DNA of 64,000 nt from PUPG01 sp964463915. GTDB lineage: Bacteria > Bacteroidota > Bacteroidia > Bacteroidales > UBA7960. Under the pieces are notes generated by a model. The model saw only the letters and a list, made by a program, of their open reading frames with translations. It searched no databases and was not told the DNA's origin. The stretch covers positions 57,495 to 121,494 of the forward strand of contig CAYXEH010000003.1 of NCBI GenBank assembly GCA_964463915.1, written 5' to 3'. The position numbers and the translations under genes are program-made. Positions 44,524 to 53,474 of this stretch are shown one piece after another (position 1 is the first letter of the stretch; every line of letters begins with the position of its first letter).

Positions 44524-45828
44524 ATGGAAACAGATAACAAGAAGCAGGTATTCGTCATCGGACTTGATGATTTCAACCTGGAAAAACTGAAACGCCTGCC
44601 TGAAGCACAGGAATGTGACTTTCATCCGGCCATAGAGGTCAAAGAGATGCGCGGTGTCCGGGAACTCAACATGCAGGAACTGATTGACACAGCATGCGAG
44701 CGCATTGATCAGGGAAGTAAAGTGGATGCCATAGTTTCTTATTATGACTTTCCGGGAACGACCCTGGTGCCGGTCATTGCCGATAAATATAAACTTCCCG
44801 CCCCAACCCTGGAAAGCGTCATGAAATGTGAACACAAGTACTGGAGCCGCCTGGAACAGAGCAAGGTGATTCCGCGAAGCATTCCCATGTTCAGGGCATT
44901 TGATCCGTATGAGGACAATGCTTATCAATCCATTGAAATGATCCCCCCTTTCTGGATCAAGCCTATCAAGTCTTTCCGGTCTTTTCTGGCCTATAAGATC
45001 ACGAGCGAATACCAGTTTGCAAAAGTCATGCAAGAGGTCCGGGAACAGATTGATTATATCTCAAAGCCATTTAATTACCTCCTTCAGAACTATCAACTGC
45101 CCCGGGAGTTTGCCCAAATGAAGGAGACCATGATTGCAGAAACCCCCATCACCGGGCACCAGTGCACATTGGAAGGATATGTGTATGAGGGGGAAGTGGT
45201 GGTTTATGGCATTGTGGATTCAATCAGGGAGGGCAATCATTCCTCCTTTGCAAGGTATGAATATCCCTCTTCACTGCCACAGGAAATTCAGTTCCGGATG
45301 GCTGACCTCACCCGTCGGGCAATCACCCAGGCAGGACTGAATAATTCTCCTTTCAACATTGAGTTTTTCTATAATTCAACCATCAATCATATTTTTCTCC
45401 TGGAAATTAACCCGAGAATCTCACAGGCTCATACCGATATATTTGAAAAAATCCATGGCATTTCACATCATTCCATCATGCTGAACCTGGCACTGGGAAG
45501 ACGACCCAAAGCCCTTGAATACAAGGGTGACCACAGGATTGCGGCAAACTTTATGGTACGTACCTATGAGCCGGGATTGGTTATAAAAGTTCCGGCACAG
45601 GAAGAAATTGAAATTCTGCAGAAGAAATACCCGGATTTGGAAATCAAGATCCACATAAAGAAAGGCATGCATCTGTCAGAACTATACGGACAGGACAGCT
45701 ACAGTTTTGAGCTGGCCAATCTTTTTATTGGTGCCGGAAATCAGACCGAGTTGCTGGACACTTACCATGAATGCCTGGCCAACCTGACTTTTGAGATTAA
45801 CTATGATGAAAAAACAATAGTCTATTAG
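44524..45828 (+). CDS. ATP-grasp domain protein of unknown specificity
   Basis: 434-aa cytosolic ATP-grasp enzyme (450 aa if the ATG at 44476 is used). The N-terminal pre-ATP-grasp domain (VFVIGLDDFNLEKLKRL) is followed by the ATP-binding lobe (LPAPTLESVMKCEHKYWSRL, WIKPIKSF with nucleotide-binding Lys). The metal-binding core is FNIEFFYN ... FLLEINPRISQAHTD, where E and N of EINPR coordinate Mg. ATP-grasp enzymes make amide or thioester bonds through acyl phosphates. The distinctive GHQCTLEGYVYEGEVVVYGIVDS insert does not point me to a known substrate. Monocistronic. Confidence 0.82.
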   Translation: METDNKKQVFVIGLDDFNLEKLKRLPEAQECDFHPAIEVKEMRGVRELNMQELIDTACERIDQGSKVDAIVSYYDFPGTTLVPVIADKYKLPAPTLESVMKCEHKYWSRLEQSKVIPRSIPMFRAFDPYEDNAYQSIEMIPPFWIKPIKSFRSFLAYKITSEYQFAKVMQEVREQIDYISKPFNYLLQNYQLPREFAQMKETMIAETPITGHQCTLEGYVYEGEVVVYGIVDSIREGNHSSFARYEYPSSLPQEIQFRMADLTRRAITQAGLNNSPFNIEFFYNSTINHIFLLEINPRISQAHTDIFEKIHGISHHSIMLNLALGRRPKALEYKGDHRIAANFMVRTYEPGLVIKVPAQEEIEILQKKYPDLEIKIHIKKGMHLSELYGQDSYSFELANLFIGAGNQTELLDTYHECLANLTFEINYDEKTIVY

Positions 45829-45897
45829 TTACCTGCTGGCCACCTGACTGATGGCAAAGCACAGGGTCGTGGTAACATTATAAAAACGTGAGGGTTG

Positions 45898-46260
45898 CTA
45901 ATTTTCCTTCACCCGCCCAAATCTCCAGGGCAGGTAAAAGGACAACCCCAGGGCAAGTGCCGCTGCCAGCGCCCACAGGTAGCCTTCTGCAGGAACCTCA
46001 GCGAACTCATCCATGACCATGAAGCCCAATGAAACAATGACCATCATGGCCATTGCAAAGCTGATCCAGCCATAATGTTTGTATCGCCTCATAACAGCTG
46101 TATGAATCAGCCACCCGAAAACAGCAATATAGAATAGCTGAAGCACAGGGCGCCCCAGGGGAGACTGCAGAATAGGTAAACCGGTTGCCAATATCAGCAA
46201 GGCCAACAGCCAGTTCAATGCCCTGCTTGGTATTTCTGTGCCTTTTGCCATGGCTTTCAT
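45898..46260 (-). CDS. Small polytopic membrane protein, hypothetical
   Basis: 120-aa inner-membrane protein with about four TM helices (ALNWLLALLILATGLPIL, LQLFYIAVFGWLIHTAVM, WISFAMAMMVIVSLGFMVM, YLWALAAALALGLSFYLP) and a basic C-terminal RFGRVKEN tail. No recognised family. A good -7 element sits at 46296-46303. Convergent with the ATP-grasp gene. Confidence 0.72.
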   Translation of the reverse strand: MKAMAKGTEIPSRALNWLLALLILATGLPILQSPLGRPVLQLFYIAVFGWLIHTAVMRRYKHYGWISFAMAMMVIVSLGFMVMDEFAEVPAEGYLWALAAALALGLSFYLPWRFGRVKEN

Positions 46261-46295
46261 TGATCAGGAATTCACTACAAGATGATTTAGCTAAT

Positions 46296-46303
46296 CAAAT
46301 ATA
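46296..46303 (-). promoter_or_regulatory. -7 element for the small membrane protein gene
   Basis: The minus strand reads TATATTTG, a full match to TAnnTTTG, 36 bases upstream of the start at 46260. A plus-strand candidate TAATTTTG for the divergent lipoprotein lies at 46324-46331. Confidence 0.5.
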
Positions 46304-46476
46304 ATAATTAATAATAAATCGTTTAATTTTGTAACCCAAAAATAAGTTGGCCCACGGAGCTGCTGAAGCGGAAATACAAGAATTCAATCACATTTTTTCC
46401 TTCTGATTAAACCTGGCCCGTGTTTTGTTATCAAAAGAAAGAACTAATTAATAAATACTTTTAACTATCTACCATT

Positions 46477-47007
46477 ATGAATACCAGAATGCAGATTTTC
46501 GGAATTGCTTCCATCCTGATTGCTTTGTGTTTTACGGGCTGTTCCTTTTCTTCCGCCGGCGATGGGGAAAAATCCATTGATGAAAGCAAGGTGCCGGAAA
46601 TCAGCCAGTTTTTAGAACAAGCAGCCAACCATGTCGGCCAGGAAGTTTCTGTTAAAGGTGAAGTAAGCTGGGTCTGCGAAAAATCAGGCGGCAGTATCTT
46701 TATTACTGATGGTGAACGGTATTTCCGGATCAATGCCGGAAGCAACATTACCTATTTCGAGAAGGAGCTCGAAGGAACCAATGTGGTGGCCCATGGTATC
46801 CTTGAGATGTCCAGGATCACCAGTGAGCGCCTTGCAGGCTCTGAAGCCAGCGCAGAGACAGATCCGGAACGTCACGATGAAAGAAAAGACCATTGTAACA
46901 GTAAACTTCACAATGTAGACAGGATGCAGGAGTGGCTCGAAGCCAACGACCAGGATTTTTATCCGAACTATACCATGGAGGCTGAAAAAGTAGAGGTTAT
47001 CGACTAA
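46477..47007 (+). CDS. OB-fold-like putative lipoprotein
   Basis: 176-aa protein with lipobox FTGCSF (Cys about residue 22). The stretch VGQEVSVKGEVSWVCEKSGGSIFI, then VVAHGILE, looks like a small OB-fold of the kind seen in DUF4920/tRNA-anti-like lipoproteins (weak resemblance). His- and Cys-rich HDERKDHCNSKLH near residue 135 could bind metal (inference). It lies 76 bases from the convergent arsenic operon, but no functional link can be shown. Confidence 0.65.
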   Translation: MNTRMQIFGIASILIALCFTGCSFSSAGDGEKSIDESKVPEISQFLEQAANHVGQEVSVKGEVSWVCEKSGGSIFITDGERYFRINAGSNITYFEKELEGTNVVAHGILEMSRITSERLAGSEASAETDPERHDERKDHCNSKLHNVDRMQEWLEANDQDFYPNYTMEAEKVEVID

Positions 47008-47083
47008 TATCATACGGCCTGCTGCATCCTGAATGATGCTATGCCCGACAGTTACATTCAATCAAAAACCCCTAACCCTGTAA

Positions 47084-48172
47084 TTAATATCTGTTTCTGT
47101 TGGCAAAGGCCACCAGGGAGAGCATCACAGGCACTTCTACCAGCACCCCAACCACGGTCACGAGGGCTGCGGGCGATTGCAACCCAAACAGGGCGATGGC
47201 CACAGCAACGGCCAGCTCAAAGAAGTTACTGGCCCCGATCATCGCCGCCGGTGCACAAACCGGGTGGGGCAATTTTAGCTTTTTCCCACCGAACCATGCA
47301 AGGAAAAAGATAAAATAAGTCTGAATCACAAGGGGTACAGCGGCCAGCAAAATAATCAGCGGGTTATTCAGGATATTTTGCCCCTGGAAGGCAAACAAAA
47401 GCACCAGGGTAATCAGCAGCGCCATAATACTGACCGGCTTGAGCCGTGGCAGGAAGGACTTCTTAAACCACTCCTTACCTCTTGAGCGAAGCAGTAAACG
47501 CTGGGTAATTACCCCGGCTACAAGGGGGATCACCACGAAAATACCCACGCTGGCAGCCAGGGTTTCATATGGGATGACCACATCGGTAATGCCCAGCAGT
47601 AATCCCACAATGGGAATAAAAGCCACAAGAATGACCAGGTCGTTGACCGATACCTGCACCAGGGTATAATTGGGGTCACCGTCAGTGAGGTAGGACCACA
47701 CAAACACCATGGCTGTACAGGGGGCAGCCCCAAGAATAATGGCTCCGGCAATATATTCTCCAGCCAGTTCCGGTTCTATCCAGGCACCATATAACTTTGA
47801 AAAAAAGATCCAGGCGAAGAATGCCATGGTAAACGGTTTGATGGCCCAGTTAATGATCAGCGTCCACACCACCCCTTGTGGCTTTTTGCCGATTTTTTTG
47901 ATGCTGGAAAAATCCACCTGGAGCATCATGGGATAGATCATCAGCCAGATCAGAATGGCCACAGGGATGTTCACCCGGGCAATCTCAAGGCTGGAGATCA
48001 CTTCGATTCTGTCACCGGCAAAATGCCCGATGACAATGCCGGCCAGAATCCCAAGTGCCACCCAGATCGTCAGATATTTCTCAAAGAAGCCAATGGTTCT
48101 CTTCGGTTTATCAGGAATTACTGCTTGTTTTACAGGGTCTTTCACGAAACAATGATTGTCACTGCCTTTCAT
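47084..48172 (-). CDS. arsB: Arsenite efflux transporter, ACR3 family
   Basis: 362-aa inner-membrane permease with about ten TM helices that exports arsenite. Signature GAAPCTAMVFVWSYLTDGDPNYTLVQVSVNDL contains the conserved Cys needed for As(OH)3 transport. FFAWIFFSKLYGAWI, ITQRLLLRSRGKEWF and the final APAAMIGASNFFELAVAVAI also fit ACR3. Last gene of arsR-arsC-arsB. It overlaps arsC by 4 bases. Confidence 0.95.
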   Translation of the reverse strand: MKGSDNHCFVKDPVKQAVIPDKPKRTIGFFEKYLTIWVALGILAGIVIGHFAGDRIEVISSLEIARVNIPVAILIWLMIYPMMLQVDFSSIKKIGKKPQGVVWTLIINWAIKPFTMAFFAWIFFSKLYGAWIEPELAGEYIAGAIILGAAPCTAMVFVWSYLTDGDPNYTLVQVSVNDLVILVAFIPIVGLLLGITDVVIPYETLAASVGIFVVIPLVAGVITQRLLLRSRGKEWFKKSFLPRLKPVSIMALLITLVLLFAFQGQNILNNPLIILLAAVPLVIQTYFIFFLAWFGGKKLKLPHPVCAPAAMIGASNFFELAVAVAIALFGLQSPAALVTVVGVLVEVPVMLSLVAFANRNRY

Positions 48173-48594
48173 AACTCCGGTTCAATTTCTTCCTTGTACA
48201 ACTTATAGAATTCCTCTTTGATCTCATCCCGGACCCGGATAAATTCACTCCAGATATGTTCTTCACTACCGCTGACATGAGATGGATCATCAAAACCAAT
48301 ATGCAGGCGATGTTTCACTTTGCCCATAAATGCCGGGCAGTTTTCATTGGCCCCGCCACAAACGGTGATCACATAATCCCACTCATCCCCAAGATACTTT
48401 TCCACCGGGTCAGAAGTGTGATGACTGATGTCGATGCCGATCTCCTTCATCGCAGCAACGGCCTTTTCGTTTAATTTACCGGAGGCTTCCGTACCGGCCG
48501 AACGCACGCTAAGCCTGTCATCAAATGATTCCAGGAAGCCATGGGCCATCTGGCTGCGGCAGGAATTGCCAGTGCAAAGGATCAGTATTTTCAT
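48169..48594 (-). CDS. arsC: Arsenate reductase, thioredoxin-coupled LMW-phosphatase type
   Basis: 141-aa ArsC that reduces arsenate to arsenite for the efflux pump. The P-loop C(X)5R is CTGNSCR (Cys7 to Arg13). The redox Cys pair corresponds to ITVCGGANENCPAF (about residues 78-88), and DPSHVSG carries the general-acid Asp. Length is normal. It lies 60 bases after arsR and overlaps arsB by 4 bases. Confidence 0.95.
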   Translation of the reverse strand: MKILILCTGNSCRSQMAHGFLESFDDRLSVRSAGTEASGKLNEKAVAAMKEIGIDISHHTSDPVEKYLGDEWDYVITVCGGANENCPAFMGKVKHRLHIGFDDPSHVSGSEEHIWSEFIRVRDEIKEEFYKLYKEEIEPEL

Positions 48595-48654
48595 AAAGGT
48601 TAATTCAATTTATGGATTTGCTTAAATGGTTTTGGCTTCATCAGGTTCAAATTA

Positions 48655-48987
48655 TCAGCAGTGGTTTTCCCCAACATGAATCCAGGCCAGAAAATCATCG
48701 GTATCCCTTCGAAGGGCTTCTATCGCACGTGGATTAAGACAATAGTTGGTCCTTACCCCTTCCACGGTTCCTTTAATCAGGCCGGCATCGCGCAACTCCT
48801 TCAGGTGTTGATTGACAGTGGTTCGGCTCAGGGGAAGTTCTTCGGCAATATCGCCGGTGATACAACTCTTAATCTCAGCCAGATATTCTAAAATGGTCAG
48901 CCGGGCCGGATGTGCCAGGGCCTTGAACATCCGGGCACGCCGCATCAGTTTTTCATCAAATTTGATTTCTTTGGCGGGATGCATCAT
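48655..48987 (-). CDS. arsR: ArsR-family transcriptional repressor
   Basis: 110-aa winged-helix repressor: FKALAHPARLTILEYLAE, recognition helix LSRTTVNQHLKELRDAGLI, wing GVRTNYCLNP. The classical alpha-3 ELCVCDL arsenic site is replaced by EIKSCITGDI with one Cys (Cys42). Other Cys are in NYCLNP and the last residue, so the As(III) site is probably of a different geometry (inference). It should release its operator (49036-49055) when arsenite binds and de-repress arsRCB. Confidence 0.92.
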   Translation of the reverse strand: MMHPAKEIKFDEKLMRRARMFKALAHPARLTILEYLAEIKSCITGDIAEELPLSRTTVNQHLKELRDAGLIKGTVEGVRTNYCLNPRAIEALRRDTDDFLAWIHVGENHC

Positions 48988-49012
48988 TGTATTGCGGGCT
49001 TAAATTATGACG

Positions 49013-49055
49013 CAAATATACGTTACATTTTTTACATGACGTAATTTTACGTCAT
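49013..49055 (-). promoter_or_regulatory. ars operon promoter with palindromic ArsR operator
   Basis: The -7 box TATATTTG (minus strand, 49013-49020) lies 26 bases before the arsR start. Upstream of it sits a perfect inverted repeat ATGACGTAA-TT-TTACGTCAT (49036-49055), covering the position of the -33 region. A half-site ATGACG recurs at 49007-49012. Placement and symmetry fit a winged-helix dimer operator that blocks RNA polymerase. Confidence 0.75.
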
Positions 49056-49189
49056 ACTTTTGCAAAATAATTCAGTTTGTTGGGGGAAGCAGGTTAAAAT
49101 GCATACTACCTGTAGCAGTCATTCTGCTACTGGCTGGGAGGGCTAAAGTGATGGCCACGAATGACAGAAATAAGATGAGGAGCCATGGA

Positions 49190-49624
49190 TTAATCAGGAG
49201 AAATATCCTTAAAGTCAGCTAACGGCAACCCATTATTGGTCCAGCCCTGGATGCCGTCACTGATACAAATGATCTCTCCCTGGTAGAATTCTTCCATGGT
49301 GTCTATAATCTTACCACTGCGACGGGAAGTGGTGCAATACACAACGATCAACGGTTCATCTGCATGTGCTTTCAGCCTTTCTTTCAGGTCGTCCCTGTCT
49401 GCATCAATGTTAATGGCGTTGGGCAAATGACCCCGGGAAAACATTTCTGTGGTACGGCCGTCAATCACCAATGCGGCCTCATCTTCCAGCAAGTGCCGGT
49501 ATTGGTCATAAAACTCCTGTGAAGACACCCTGGTAATTAAGGAATCTCCCCGTTTGCAGGCAGGAGCTGCGAGAACAAGAAGAAAAAGTATGCCTGAAAT
49601 AATAATGATCCGTTTGCTGTACAT
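49190..49624 (-). CDS. Rhodanese-domain lipoprotein
   Basis: 144-aa periplasmic sulfurtransferase-like lipoprotein (lipobox LAAPACKRG). Rhodanese motifs: ALVIDGRTTEMFSRGHLPNAINID, active-site loop YCTTSRRSGK with catalytic Cys present, and IICISDGIQGWTNNGLPL. It probably binds persulfide or a small thiol compound in the periplasm. A -7 element TAATTTTG is at 49653-49660 on the minus strand. Upstream of the ars promoter but not part of that operon. Confidence 0.88.
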   Translation of the reverse strand: MYSKRIIIISGILFLLVLAAPACKRGDSLITRVSSQEFYDQYRHLLEDEAALVIDGRTTEMFSRGHLPNAINIDADRDDLKERLKAHADEPLIVVYCTTSRRSGKIIDTMEEFYQGEIICISDGIQGWTNNGLPLADFKDISPD

Positions 49625-49652
49625 CAGTCTATCGCTGTTTGGTGAGTTTCTG

Positions 49653-49660
49653 CAAAATTA
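49653..49660 (-). promoter_or_regulatory. -7 element for the rhodanese lipoprotein gene
   Basis: The minus strand reads TAATTTTG followed by C, a full match to TAnnTTTG, 29 bases upstream of the start at 49624. Confidence 0.5.
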
Positions 49661-49766
49661 ACAATTATTGTGTCTTTTCATCCATGGAGAATATTGATTG
49701 CGCCCAGATGAATGCCCGCAACCACTAAAGGAAAACCCCTATCTTTATGGGAAAAATATCCTGTTC

Positions 49767-50573
49767 ATGAAATACCTTGGTGCACACGTCAGTGCGGCAG
49801 GCGGTGTAGAAAATGCCCCGCTAAACGCCCATAAGATCGGAGCCAGAGCCTTCGGACTTTTTACAAAGAACCAGCGACGCTGGGTGGCAAAACCCCTGGA
49901 GAAAAAAAGCATCGTCGCTTTCAGGGAAAATTGTGAAAAATATGGTTATAAACCTTTTCAGGTCCTGCCACATGACAGCTACCTGATCAACCTGGGCCAC
50001 CCGGACAAAGAAGCTCTGCTGAAATCCCGCATTGCCTTTCTGGATGAAATGCAGCGATGTGAGCAACTTGGTCTGGACCGGTTGAATTTTCACCCCGGCA
50101 GCCATCTGAACCAGACTGACGAAGAACAATGCCTGAAAACCATTGCCGAATCAGTCAATATCGCCCTGGACAAAACCAGGGGAGTCATCGCCGTGATTGA
50201 GAATACTGCCGGACAAGGCACCAACCTGGGACACCGTTTCGAGCAGATCCGCTTCATCATTGACCACATCGAAGACAAAACAAGAGCAGGGGTCTGCATC
50301 GACACGGCACACGCCTATTCAGGGGGCTATGACCTTAAAAGCGAAGAAGGTTTTAAAAACACTTTCGACCTTCTTGATGAGATCATCGGCCTGGATTATT
50401 TAAAAGGGATGCACCTGAACGATTCTAAAAAAGCACACGGATCCCGTATCGACCGCCACGATCAGATTGGCCAGGGAACCCTGGGCAGTGAAGTATTTCT
50501 CCGCATCATGCAGGATCCCCGTTTTGACAACATCCCCCTGATCCTGGAAACCCCGGATGAGAATATGTGGGCC
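49767..50573 (+). CDS. nfo: Endonuclease IV (AP endonuclease), 3' end lost in a scaffold gap
   Basis: 269 residues of the zinc AP endonuclease: YLGAHVSAAGGVENAP at the N-terminus, FTKNQRRW, LNFHPGSHLNQTDEEQ, VIENTAGQGTNLGHRFEQI, VCIDTAHAYSGGYDL, GMHLNDSKKAHGSRIDRHDQIGQG and PLILETPDEN, which supply the three-zinc His/Asp/Glu ligands. It cleaves 5' to abasic sites. Only about 15 residues are missing compared with E. coli Nfo (285 aa). ATG 49767 is preferred over 49698 because the family starts at KYLGAH. A -7-like TATCTTTA lies about 25 bases upstream. Confidence 0.95.
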
Positions 50574-50673
50574 NNNNNNNNNNNNNNNNNNNNNNNNNNN
50601 NNNNNNNNNNNNNNNNNNNNNNNNNNNNNNNNNNNNNNNNNNNNNNNNNNNNNNNNNNNNNNNNNNNNNNNNN
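50574..50673. other. Scaffold gap of 100 N
   Basis: Exactly 100 N, so the true size is unknown. It falls between the 3' ends of two convergent genes, each nearly complete. Confidence 0.99.
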
Positions 50674-52230
50674 CTCCTCTTCCAGGTACAACCCTTCCCT
50701 GGACAACACATGATCCAGATTGGCCAGCCCGTAAACCACAATGGCCTGTACAACGGAAGTATGCTCCTGGTATTCGGGGATGCTCATGTTATAGAGGTCC
50801 CTTTCGGTATGCCATATTTCACCGTAGGAAAAATGATAGCCTTTGGGGTCGCGGGTACCAAACCCAATGGTGGGAATTCCGTTCAGGGCAAAATAGGCAT
50901 GGTCACTCCCGCCGCCTGACGTTGGCCTTGGGCGGGGATCTCCTGTCCTTTTATTCAGGGTAAAGGGGAATTCCGGGTTGATGTCGTTGAGCGGCGCACA
51001 TATCTTCTCAAAATCATCATACATGGCTTCGGGAACCGTCAGGCTGCTGGCCACCATCGGACCCCCATCGCGGTTGAAATAATTGGATATGCCAGACCAC
51101 TTATCTTCATTGCTCTCCACCCAGCTCTTTGATCCAACCAGGCCAAACTCCTCAGCCGCCCAGAGTGTCACCAGGATGGTTCTTTTGGGCCTCCCTCCTG
51201 CTTCCATGATCAACCTTGCGGTCTCCATGGCCGGCGACACCCCCGAACCATTGTCCACTCCACCGGTGGCCACATCAAACGCATCCAGGTGTCCGCCCAG
51301 CATCACATACTCATCAGGATAATGGGTGCCGGGAATGACCCCGATCACATTGTGGTAAGTCACCGGGCCCGGTTTGAAGTGATTGCGGATATCAAACTCC
51401 AGCTGAAAATACTGCCGTTCCTTCACCTTCTGCTCAATCACCGCATACTGGTGTTCATTGAGTTTGATGTCAGGGATTTCCGGGAGCGTTTCAAAAGTCA
51501 TATCATCTATATTTTTCCGGTCATACAAGGCCCTGATCGGCACGGATGAAGACTGAATAATTCCCAGTATCCCGGCTTCGGCCATCTCTTTGTAAAACAG
51601 CGCCGGCTCATCCCTGAGTTCCAGCAGAGGTTGTTGTTCCCCATCCGGATTCTGCCGGTTTTCCCTGGTAATTTCGCGGTTACGTGCTGTGATTTCCTCA
51701 TTTTCCGCAATCACTTCTGCACGAATGGAGTCACCGGTGGCGGAGTAATCTATGGGCCACCCCGTATTCTGCCCTGTGATGAGCACCCAGGCCCCATCCA
51801 GCTTACCTTTCATGCGTTCAAATTCAGCCCTTGTCTTCGGCTCCATAAGCACATGGCCACGCTGAACTCCCTTTGTGCCGGACGTATAGGAAGGCGTAGC
51901 AAAATGCAGGGTCATCCCGTCTTCGGCCAGCATCCGGCCAAACCACGGACCCCGGTTAAATCCGACGGGAACCGATCCCACTTCATCCAGAATCACTTCC
52001 ATCCCCCATGAACGGAACTGGGAGGCCGTCCATTCCACGGCGTTGGCATAAGCGTCTGAACCCACCAGCCTTCCGCCGATCCTGTTGGAAAGCACATCCA
52101 GGTGATCCATGGTACGGTTGTCGGTTTGTCCGATCTCAATAATACGGTTCACAACTTCTTCTTCCGGAGTGGAAGCAGCACACACAGCAGCCAGAAATAA
52201 GGCAATAAAGGCAAAACCAAGTCGTCTCAT
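50674..52230 (-). CDS. M28 zinc aminopeptidase (PA-domain), exported, 3' end in gap
   Basis: 519 residues of an M28-family peptidase with Sec signal (LGFAFIALFLAAVCAAS). A PA insert (about 110-290) precedes zinc motifs GGHLDAFDVATGGVDNGSG, WAAEEFGLVGS, YFNRDGG and GGGSDHAYFALNGIPTIGFG with a final His in SYGEIWHTERDLY. All five canonical ligands and the EE pair are present, unlike the M28-like protein at 24.5 kb. Ends REGLYLEEE at the gap, probably within a few residues of the true C-terminus. Likely role is peptide degradation in the periplasm. Confidence 0.9.
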
Positions 52231-52339
52231 AAGAAAAATATTGTTAAGGATAGGAAAATTAAAGTATCAAATCATACTTAATTGCATAACTGCGGCGGTA
52301 AAGATAGGAAAAAAGGCATTGAATTCCGGAAAACCTGTT

Positions 52340-52785
52340 TCAGAAAAGCTGCACACTGAGAAACAAGCCGAAGTTATTTTCATTTTGTCTGGCCGGCCCA
52401 TAGTAATCAATATTGGATCCCGCTCCGAAGGTGAATTCTCTATAACTCAGTCCAACCCTGGCGATCAGATAACTCCTTGCATGGTCACCCCATTGCGGGA
52501 TGAACCCGTATAACATCTGTAACGGGAATAAAAGCGCCATGACTCACTGATAAGGGGCTTGTACTCCAACAAAGTCATCCCTTCGATGCTTCCGTTATTG
52601 GTCAGGTCTGCCCGCGGATTATTCACCAGCATCTGGAAATACATCCCGCGATTACCGAATAATGTTCCCGTGCTCACCGGCGGATTGTTTATCGCCGGCG
52701 GGGAATCCATTGCAGCAGATAATCTGTGGGGTACAAAAAAGAATGTCAGTACAAAAACAATCAGCACAAAAAACCTCATAATCAA
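52340..52785 (-). pseudogene. Frameshifted outer-membrane beta-barrel-like protein
   Basis: One reading frame (52785 to about 52525) gives a signal peptide (RFFVLIVFVLTFFFVPHRLSA) and a beta-rich body ending ...LEYKPLISESWRFYSR. The second frame (about 52525 to 52340) continues as LQMLYGFIPQWGDHARSYL, then VGLSYREFTFGAGSNIDYYG, ending FGLFLSVQLF, a typical outer-membrane C-terminal strand. Joining them needs a single missing base near 52520-52530 and yields about 145 aa. It is either a real one-base deletion or an assembly error. Family not named with confidence. Confidence 0.65.
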
Positions 52786-52808
52786 AAAAGAATTATCCTA
52801 AAACCACT

Positions 52809-52919
52809 TCATTTTCCTGAAGTAAAGCACCATTTCCACAAAAATGGGGTGAATTCTTCAGGCTCGGCCTTCTTCCTGTCCAGCAGGGAAAACTTCCTGA
52901 ATACTTTAAATGTCTCCAT
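52809..52919 (-). CDS. Possible small ORF (36 aa)
   Basis: Reads METFKVFRKFSLLDRKKAEP, then EEFTPFLWKWCFTSGK and a TGA. It starts 17 bases after the upstream membrane-protein stop and ends 24 bases before the frameshifted outer-membrane protein gene, with amino-acid use like a genuine protein. No family recognised, and it may be chance or a gene remnant. Confidence 0.25.
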   Translation of the reverse strand: METFKVFRKFSLLDRKKAEPEEFTPFLWKWCFTSGK

Positions 52920-52935
52920 CCCAATTCCTTCTTAG

Positions 52936-53472
52936 TTAATGAAAACTAAAGATAAAAGGAAAACCGAAAATTACCAACAATATCCAGTAAACATACACAG
53001 GCAGGATGGAAACAATACTGGTCTCAGCGGCTTCCGGTCCAATATTATTTTTCAGGGTTTTAAAAAATCTGGCAGCAACCAGAATGAGATGAATCAGAAT
53101 GAGGATGTTACTGCCCAGCACTGCCATCCGGTTAGGGGTAATCCCCCATTGAGCAACACGGAAAACAATGGCTGAAAGGGCCACTGAGTTGACCAAAATG
53201 GTTACTATTGACAGAGCCAGTAAAAGAATAACGGTGGTTTTATTCGTGGAATGTTTGGCCGTACCGGCGATGGAAAACAATATGATGGCCATCACCCCAA
53301 TAATCAAGGTGTTGAACAAAAGGAGGAACTCTCTGTCATTGTATGGGTCTTTACCGGTAATAATTACTGCTGCCAGGTATATGGTCAGGGTAATTAACAC
53401 AATGGGGGTAAAAATCCTGGCAATAACGGGTGATACTTTATTGACCAGTTGCGGGGGGGGGTATGTGCACAA
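52936..53472 (-). CDS. Probable N-terminally truncated polytopic membrane protein
   Basis: 178 codons with about five TM helices: VSPVIARIFTPIVLITLTIYL, LLLFNTLIIGVMAIILFSI, VILLLALSIVTILVNSVAL, ILILIHLILVAARFF and LPVYVYWILLVIFGFPFIF. The conserved-looking segment FRVAQWGITPNRMAVLG resembles the C-terminal part of larger DUF4153-like membrane proteins (tentative). The only start is TTG at 53472, two bases after the mnmE stop. A run of nine G (53453-53461, CCCCCCCCC in the coding strand) sits at the fifth to seventh codons. Loss of the 5' part or a frameshift in the homopolymer is likely. Confidence 0.5.
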   Translation of the reverse strand: MCTYPPPQLVNKVSPVIARIFTPIVLITLTIYLAAVIITGKDPYNDREFLLLFNTLIIGVMAIILFSIAGTAKHSTNKTTVILLLALSIVTILVNSVALSAIVFRVAQWGITPNRMAVLGSNILILIHLILVAARFFKTLKNNIGPEAAETSIVSILPVYVYWILLVIFGFPFIFSFH

Positions 53473-53474
53473 TG

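Noticed and set aside
49112..49130. Hairpin GTAGCAG-TCATT-CTGCTAC as a terminator
   Set aside because: Stem of only 7 pairs and no T run on either strand; no function can be supported.
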